A stretch of 64,000 nucleotides of DNA from Cololabis saira (taxonomy: Eukaryota > Chordata > Actinopteri > Beloniformes > Belonidae), in contig NC_084610.1 of assembly GCF_033807715.1 (NCBI RefSeq), positions 5,952,769 to 6,016,768 of the forward strand, given 5' to 3'. Within the stretch, counting starts at the first letter, position 1, and each line of letters opens with the position of its first letter. Made by a program: the position numbers and the translations under genes. The notes under the pieces were generated by a model that was given only the letters and a program-made list of their open reading frames with translations, did not search any database and was not told where the DNA came from. Of this stretch, positions 63,501-64,000 are shown piece by piece.

Positions 63501-64000
63501 TCGACGTCTACCAGTCCAGGAGGGGGAGTCCGACACCTGGTTCCTGCGCAGGTGCATGTCAACGGGGGCCACACCAGACTAGCTGCCGTCCCTTCAACAG
63601 AGGAGCGTGAGACCGATATCCTTGACGACGAACTGCCTAATAGCCAAGAGGGTAATAGTGTGGAAAGTCTGGGTACGCTCTCATCTCTGGAGGGCCAGGG
63701 AACACCAGGTGACCAGTACTATCAATCACAGACTCCTGTCAGCGGACACAACGACGGCCCATACCTCGAGAGAAACGTTCTTGGGGAAAAGCTGAAAGAA
63801 ATGCCTGTGCATGGAGTAAGAACCGCTTCGGCGATGCAAGAGAGGTCTGTGGACTCATCTTCGCCTCAGGGGGGATACAACAATTACCAAAATGGAGGAG
63901 GAATGTACCAGTCACCGTCCTATGGGAATCAACCTCCGGGTAGTCCTGAAACCAACCCCAAAATGATGCCTAGGGCGCCTGAGAGGAGCACCAGCAGCCG
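26708..64000 (+). CDS. tns1: tensin-1, partial (14 exons; both ends outside or unresolved)
   Basis: Tensins link integrin tails to actin at focal and fibrillar adhesions. Joined coding parts: 26708-26752, 29436-29477, 38580-38629, 39201-39372, 40344-40394, 42046-42168, 42758-42822, 43355-43432, 48410-48522, 48601-48661, 48777-48852, 48939-49068, 49503-49568, 49700-49825, 63079-64000. The first two are the C1-tail and linker exons. All borders are AG/GT and all phases match, giving about 706 residues without a stop. Layout: C1 tail and linker 1-53, pseudophosphatase domain about 54-210, C2 about 215-355, then a disordered Ser/Thr/Pro-rich region still open at the edge. The P-loop HNKGNRGR separates it from tensin-3 (Cys kept) and tensin-2 (YCKGNKGK). 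The second C2 strand [16 protein letters not shown] is also tensin-1-like. SH2 and PTB exons should lie to the right. Whether it is the tns1a or tns1b copy cannot be decided. Confidence 0.95.
27121..27632. mobile_element. TTAA-flanked MITE (piggyBac-like ends)
   Basis: 512 bp from TTAAAGGGGACCTATTATG to CATAATAGGTCCCCTTTAA, terminal inverted repeats of about 19 bp including the TTAA target. The minus-strand open frame inside (27294-27578) has no transposase features. Confidence 0.85.
27633..29435. other. intron, no exon found
   Basis: Unique-looking DNA with a TA/TG microsatellite near its right end. Confidence 0.5.
29344..29384. repeat. TA/TG microsatellite
   Basis: TATATATATATATATATG then GTATATAAGTATGTGTGTGTG, about 50 bp before a tns1 acceptor. 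Confidence 0.95.
29436..29477 (+). CDS. tns1: tns1 exon: C1-to-PTP linker, first part
   Basis: A 42-nt exon, phase 0 to 0, after a pyrimidine-rich CTCTCCCATCAG acceptor and before GTAAGT. It reads [14 protein letters not shown]. The Pro-rich peptide sits where tensin-2 has PPVEL and following residues, between the C1 domain and a Ser/Arg stretch. Because it is a multiple of three it could be skipped without a frame change. Confidence 0.7.
30130..30175. repeat. CA microsatellite
   Basis: Imperfect CACACATGCACACACGCACA followed by a pure CA run. Confidence 0.97.
32218..32300. mobile_element. very short Tc1/mariner-like MITE
   Basis: 83 bp with ends CAGTACAGACCAATACC and GGTCTGTACTG, flanked by TA on both sides. 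Inner motifs TTTGGATACACC and GTGTGTCCAAACC are also inverted. Confidence 0.75.
34610..34693 (+). CDS. candidate alternative first coding exon of tns1
   Basis: An ATG in the context TAGCCATGC opens 28 codons ([14 protein letters not shown] then [13 protein letters not shown]) that end exactly at AAG|GTGAGC, a strong donor. The exon ends in phase 0, so it would splice in frame to 38580 (GSARSC), skipping the C1-domain part. The peptide is basic, with Arg/Trp clusters and no acidic residue. An upstream in-frame acceptor reading leads to a stop (GAG TAA after TTTCTAG at 34533-34551), so it looks like a start exon rather than an internal one. Within 200 bp upstream are only weak A/T-rich promoter-like stretches. 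I infer it from frame, Kozak fit and donor; no known protein was recognised. Confidence 0.45.
34694..35635. other. intron, no exon found
   Basis: An open frame at 34666-35031 (Cys-rich) overlaps the candidate exon in another frame. It has no homology I recognise. Confidence 0.45.
35636..35996. mobile_element. TA-flanked palindromic MITE, copy 1
   Basis: Starts CAGGACTGTCTCAGAAAATT, ends AATTTTCTGAGAGAGTCCTG, with TA on each side. The whole 361 bp is one inverted repeat centred near 35815. Tc1/mariner-like by target site. Same family as 52731. Confidence 0.88.
35997..38579. other. intron with repeat remnants
   Basis: Apart from the LINE-like tail at 36706-37000, I see no exon. Open frames near 37142-37760 lack homology. 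Confidence 0.45.
36706..37000. repeat. common fish LINE-like 3' tail
   Basis: TTCAATTTTATTTGTATCGC, then GTCTAATACAACAAAAG, AACTCCCCTAGTGGGAG and AACTCCCCTTTAGGAGG, in the order seen in a widespread fish interspersed repeat. AACTCCCCT stems are repeated. Class uncertain. Confidence 0.6.
38580..38629 (+). CDS. tns1: tns1 exon: Ser/Arg-rich linker
   Basis: A 50-nt exon starting in phase 0 after GCTCACCAG and ending two bases into a codon before GTAAGG. It reads [16 protein letters not shown] plus CG, completed as Arg by the first base of the next exon. GSxxS and the basic run parallel the tensin-2 linker (GSTKSLNHSKQR). RRKQSRSQS across the junction contains RxxS patterns suited to basophilic kinases; that is an inference. 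Both the C1 exons and the candidate start exon at 34610 end in phase 0 and could join here. Confidence 0.85.
39201..39372 (+). CDS. tns1: tns1 exon: start of the phosphatase-like domain
   Basis: 172 nt, acceptor CCCCCCCTGCAG, donor GTGAGA. It reads [20 protein letters not shown] and continues to SKHGEQYM. The [10 protein letters not shown] block followed by LxSKHG is the hallmark N-terminal part of the tensin/auxilin/PTEN phosphatase fold. The ATG at 39223 matches the position of the start Met in C1-less tensin-1 forms (MED/MEE), so transcripts with noncoding first exons could begin translation here. A palindromic transposon begins 36 bp after the donor. Confidence 0.97.
39409..39814. mobile_element. 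palindromic MITE, family CACTGCAAAAA, beside a splice donor
   Basis: 406 bp; ends CACTGCAAAAACTC and GAGTTTTTGACAGTG with TA on both sides. The arms are close inverted copies meeting near 39595. It begins 36 bp after the donor of the exon at 39201. Transcribed as part of the intron it can form a hairpin of about 200 bp per arm. Confidence 0.9.
40344..40394 (+). CDS. tns1: tns1 exon: PTP domain strand
   Basis: 51 nt, phase 0 to 0, acceptor CTGATTTCAG, donor GTACTG. It reads [17 protein letters not shown], the conserved tensin segment (xLNLSExRxDLxKLNxK) that in PTEN precedes the WPD-like loop. Confidence 0.96.
40790..41703. mobile_element. element with GGGCCAGTCCCAAT ends, carrying a nested MITE
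   Basis: Left end GGGCCAGTCCCAATCCCCC and right end ATTGGGACTGGCCC are inverted. GGGCTAGTGG, GTGGTGTCCCAAT and CTTTTCAGCCCTA words recur on both sides. No transposase. It contains the hairpin MITE at 41224. Confidence 0.75.
41224..41341. mobile_element. GC-rich hairpin MITE
   Basis: Ends GGTTCTGCGTT and AACGCAGAACC. The core is a perfect inverted repeat: arm 41249-41280 pairs base for base with 41285-41316 around a GTAT loop, and includes CCTACGGCGTAGAGTACGC. Harbinger-like by resemblance to a common fish MITE; not proven here. Confidence 0.85.
42046..42168 (+). CDS. tns1: tns1 exon: WPD-like loop and first half of P-loop
   Basis: 123 nt, phase 0 to 0. It carries [18 protein letters not shown], with the WPD Asp kept, and ends in [11 protein letters not shown] is the first half of the phosphatase signature HCxxGxxR, and the nucleophile Cys is Asn (AAC at 42163-42165). 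This is as expected for tensin-1 and predicts no phosphatase chemistry at this site. Confidence 0.97.
42758..42822 (+). CDS. tns1: tns1 exon: second half of P-loop
   Basis: 65 nt, starts phase 0 after TTTGCAG, ends two bases into a Ser codon before GTATCA. It reads [20 protein letters not shown]. The Arg of the phosphate-binding loop is present although the Cys in the previous exon is not. The intron falls inside the signature loop, as in other tensin genes. Confidence 0.97.
43355..43432 (+). CDS. tns1: tns1 exon: end of the PTP domain
   Basis: 78 nt; the first base completes Ser and the last two begin Arg. It reads [17 protein letters not shown] and ends [15 protein letters not shown] is one of the best conserved tensin motifs and QPSQ(K/R)RY closes the phosphatase fold. 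Donor GTAAAT. Confidence 0.97.
43506..43560. repeat. TATG/TATA microsatellite
   Basis: GTATATACAGTATATGTATG and following TATA words, then AATAAATAAA. Confidence 0.85.
43933..44292. mobile_element. palindromic MITE, family CACTGCAAAAA
   Basis: 360 bp; ends CACTGCAAAAACTC and GAGTTTTTGCAGTG, TA on both sides. The left arm has lost the AAATCTGCCAGTGG block that the right arm keeps. Lies in the intron between 43432 and 48410. Confidence 0.88.
44755..45404. mobile_element. inverted-repeat element with GTCGAAATGTC arrays
   Basis: Ends TCTACGGAAGAGTATTAGGG and its inverted copy near 45380-45404 (GGCCCTAATACTCTTCCGTAGA); at least 23 bp match. Inside each end lies an array of AAAAAGTCGAAATGTCGAG-like units in opposite orientation (44826-44925 and 45185-45320). 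The centre has GAAAAGGAGTGGGAGGAAG and AATCCCACCCCC. No coding frame; the class is unknown to me. Confidence 0.8.
45405..47568. other. intron, no exon found
   Basis: Unique-looking DNA, with a C-run at 47026-47042. The stretch 45980-46460 has few repeats and could be conserved noncoding sequence, which cannot be judged from one genome. Confidence 0.45.
47569..48303. mobile_element. hAT-type composite element, copy B
   Basis: 735 bp with ends CAGTACTGGAGTT and AACTCGAGTACTG; flanks GGTTTATG (47561-47568) and GTTTTATG (48304-48311), 7 of 8 matching. Collinear with the element at 6039, including the nested palindrome fragment (about 47706-48015) and the shared right part (GATCCATTTTACTTATCCTG). 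Confidence 0.87.
48410..48522 (+). CDS. tns1: tns1 exon: PTP-C2 junction and first C2 strands
   Basis: 113 nt after a TCTTTTCCGCAG acceptor, donor GTGAGC. It reads [19 protein letters not shown] then [18 protein letters not shown]. Human tensin-1 is nearly identical in the [14 protein letters not shown] stretch, while tensins 2 and 3 differ, which supports the tns1 call. A 735-bp hAT-type composite ends only about 107 bp before this exon. Confidence 0.97.
48601..48661 (+). CDS. tns1: tns1 exon: C2 domain
   Basis: 61 nt, acceptor CCTTCGCAG, donor GTATGG. Reads [19 protein letters not shown] with split Gly and Tyr codons at its ends. The intron to its left is only 78 bp. Confidence 0.97.
48777..48852 (+). 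CDS. tns1: tns1 exon: C2 domain
   Basis: 76 nt, acceptor TTGTGACAG, donor GTAAGG. Reads [20 protein letters not shown] then KGDIL. ICITIEP(G/A)xLLKGD is a conserved C2 strand pair in tensins. Confidence 0.97.
48939..49068 (+). CDS. tns1: tns1 exon: C2 domain
   Basis: 130 nt, acceptor TTCATCACAG, donor GTAACT. Reads [20 protein letters not shown] then [20 protein letters not shown]. The basic KCYHKRYR strand and [10 protein letters not shown] are typical of the tensin C2 domain. Confidence 0.97.
49503..49568 (+). CDS. tns1: tns1 exon: last C2 strand
   Basis: 66 nt, acceptor TTTGTACAG, donor GTAATC. Reads [20 protein letters not shown] with split Asp and Gly codons at the ends. KVEFVFSxxPEKI closes the C2 fold. 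Confidence 0.97.
49700..49825 (+). CDS. tns1: tns1 exon: post-C2 segment
   Basis: 126 nt, acceptor CTTCCTCAG, donor GTACGT. Reads [20 protein letters not shown] then IRWDSYENF and [14 protein letters not shown](x)DPLIRWDSY is a conserved tensin block. It ends one base into a codon, matching the phase of the exon at 63079. The intron that follows is about 13.3 kb, the longest between PTP-C2 exons in this window. Confidence 0.97.
49933..50707. mobile_element. CTTAAG-rich inverted-repeat element
   Basis: Ends GGGCCGATTCACCAACATG and TTTTGTGAATCTGGCCC. The palindrome CTTAAG occurs about fifteen times, mostly as TTCTTAAGAA. The middle (50185-50275) has a broken frame with [15 protein letters not shown], resembling the start of the Myb/SANT-like protein of PIF/Harbinger elements. 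That points to Harbinger, tentatively. It lies 108 bp after the exon at 49700. Confidence 0.7.
50708..52370. other. intron, no exon found
   Basis: Several open frames without homology. A pyrimidine run lies at 51250-51285. No splice-bounded coding block fits the tns1 phase. Confidence 0.45.
52371..53315. repeat. LINE-like repeat split by a palindromic MITE
   Basis: The left part (TTATTTATTCAGGTTAAG ... GTAAATGTGCCAGTTTAGCC) and right part (TGTTCCATGTATGAGATGCT ... TCTTATAGACAAGACAAGC) look like one widespread fish repeat, separated by the element at 52731. Class not certain. Confidence 0.5.
52731..53101. mobile_element. TA-flanked palindromic MITE, copy 2
   Basis: Starts CTGGACTGTCTCAGAAAATT and ends AATTTTTGAGACAGTCCTG, with TA on both sides; 371 bp, a near-complete inverted repeat. 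Same family as 35636. It carries an A-run at 52793-52810. Confidence 0.88.
53316..54461. other. intron, no exon found
   Basis: Nothing exon-like fits. A C/T-rich run lies at 53717-53735. Confidence 0.45.
54462..54538. repeat. long GT microsatellite
   Basis: About 75 bp of GT with a single GC interruption near the start. The His/Thr-rich minus-strand frame here is a translation of the repeat. Confidence 0.98.
54540..54841 (+). promoter_or_regulatory. candidate internal promoter and first exon in the 13-kb intron
   Basis: After the GT repeat comes a GC-rich stretch, a GA-rich run (GAGACGGACGGAGACAGA), and a segment ending AGCTCTAACTG|GTGAGTATG at 54841/54842. That donor is close to consensus. 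Spliced to 63079 it would give a transcript without PTP and C2 domains, and translation would need an internal Met. No clear TATA box is seen. The exon's left border is a guess. Confidence 0.3.
54842..60699. other. large intron, mostly featureless
   Basis: Apart from the exon-like block at 57421 and a tRNA-type B-box word near 55589 (GGTTCAAATCCCA), I see no gene or intact repeat. 59220-59460 is repeat-free and balanced in composition. Confidence 0.4.
57421..57540 (+). other. exon-like segment in the large intron
   Basis: A strong acceptor (TTGTTGTTTTTGCAG) precedes 120 nt open in one frame, ending CACCACCAG|GTAGTT. It includes [20 protein letters not shown], a Ser/Arg-rich peptide. As a cassette between 49825 and 63079 it fails: the required frame hits TAA at once, and the open frame leaves phase 0 where phase 1 is needed. 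It could be a decoy, a noncoding exon or part of another transcript. I do not recognise the peptide. Confidence 0.2.
60700..61095. mobile_element. hAT-type element, TAGGGCTG ends, copy 3
   Basis: Ends TAGGGCTGTGCGATTAATCG and AAAATCGCCCAGCCCTA; flanks TGTGTGTC (60692-60699) and CGTGTGTC (61096-61103), 7 of 8. The interior has repeated AAAATCGG and ATCGATTTT words. The open frame that crosses it is not a gene. Confidence 0.88.
61096..63078. other. intron, no exon found
   Basis: Ends in the acceptor of the long tns1 exon. Open frames such as 62054-62467 have no homology or splice support. Confidence 0.45.
63079..64000 (+). CDS. tns1: tns1 long exon, middle disordered region (runs off the edge)
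   Basis: It begins after TGCCTCTTTCAG, is at least 922 nt, and stays open to the window end. Its first codon completes as Asn, then [16 protein letters not shown] and KKDSLEG. Tensin landmarks follow in order: [53 protein letters not shown] and [10 protein letters not shown]. The large exon in this region is typical of tensin genes. The stretch between about 63180 and 63300 is longer than I would expect for tensin-1 and carries two ASHPLQT / HSHPLQT copies. Confidence 0.96.

Overview
The window is vertebrate genomic DNA, most likely from a teleost fish. One large gene with many introns runs left to right on the + strand. The rest is intron (or 5' flank) packed with small inverted-repeat DNA transposons, LINE tails and microsatellites of the kind common in fish. 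I see no bacterial, viral or CRISPR features. The species cannot be read from the sequence.

The gene is a tensin, best matched to tensin-1 (tns1). I assembled fourteen coding exons between 26708 and the window end. Every exon has AG and GT boundaries and every junction keeps phase, giving one open frame of about 706 residues that is still open at 64000. In order it encodes the last zinc-binding Cys of a C1 domain and a Ser/Arg-rich linker (26708-38629). Next come a PTEN-like phosphatase domain whose catalytic Cys is replaced by Asn (39201-43432) and a C2 domain (48410-49568). A post-C2 segment (49700-49825) and the start of the long disordered middle region (63079-64000) follow. The exons for the rest of the C1 domain, and the SH2-PTB end, were not found here. 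If the C1 exons lie left of base 1, the whole window is inside the gene.

Three places look like alternative transcription starts: about 14875-15142 (TATA box, GC box, splice donor), 34610-34693 (a 28-codon exon with its own ATG that splices in phase onto the PTP part), and about 54540-54841 (GA-rich segment ending in a splice donor beside a long GT repeat). The ATG at 39223 sits where other tensins begin their C1-less form.

The repeats are unusually readable. Several hAT-type elements keep 8-bp target duplications (7859, 9943, 18469, 21045, 60700, and a composite pair at 6039 and 47569). A long palindromic family occurs at least four times (1, 12179, 39409, 43933), once 36 bp after a splice donor. 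TA-flanked palindromes occur at 35636 and 52731, and TTAA-flanked elements at 541 and 27121. A GC-rich hairpin element is nested inside another element at 40790-41703. Two elements with unrelated ends (9943 and 44755) carry the same internal AAAAAGTCGAAATGTC array.

Nothing here looks like a wholly new system. The most useful leads are the alternative tns1 start exons, the shared internal array in unrelated transposons, and an unclassified element with long internal duplications at 22017-23078.
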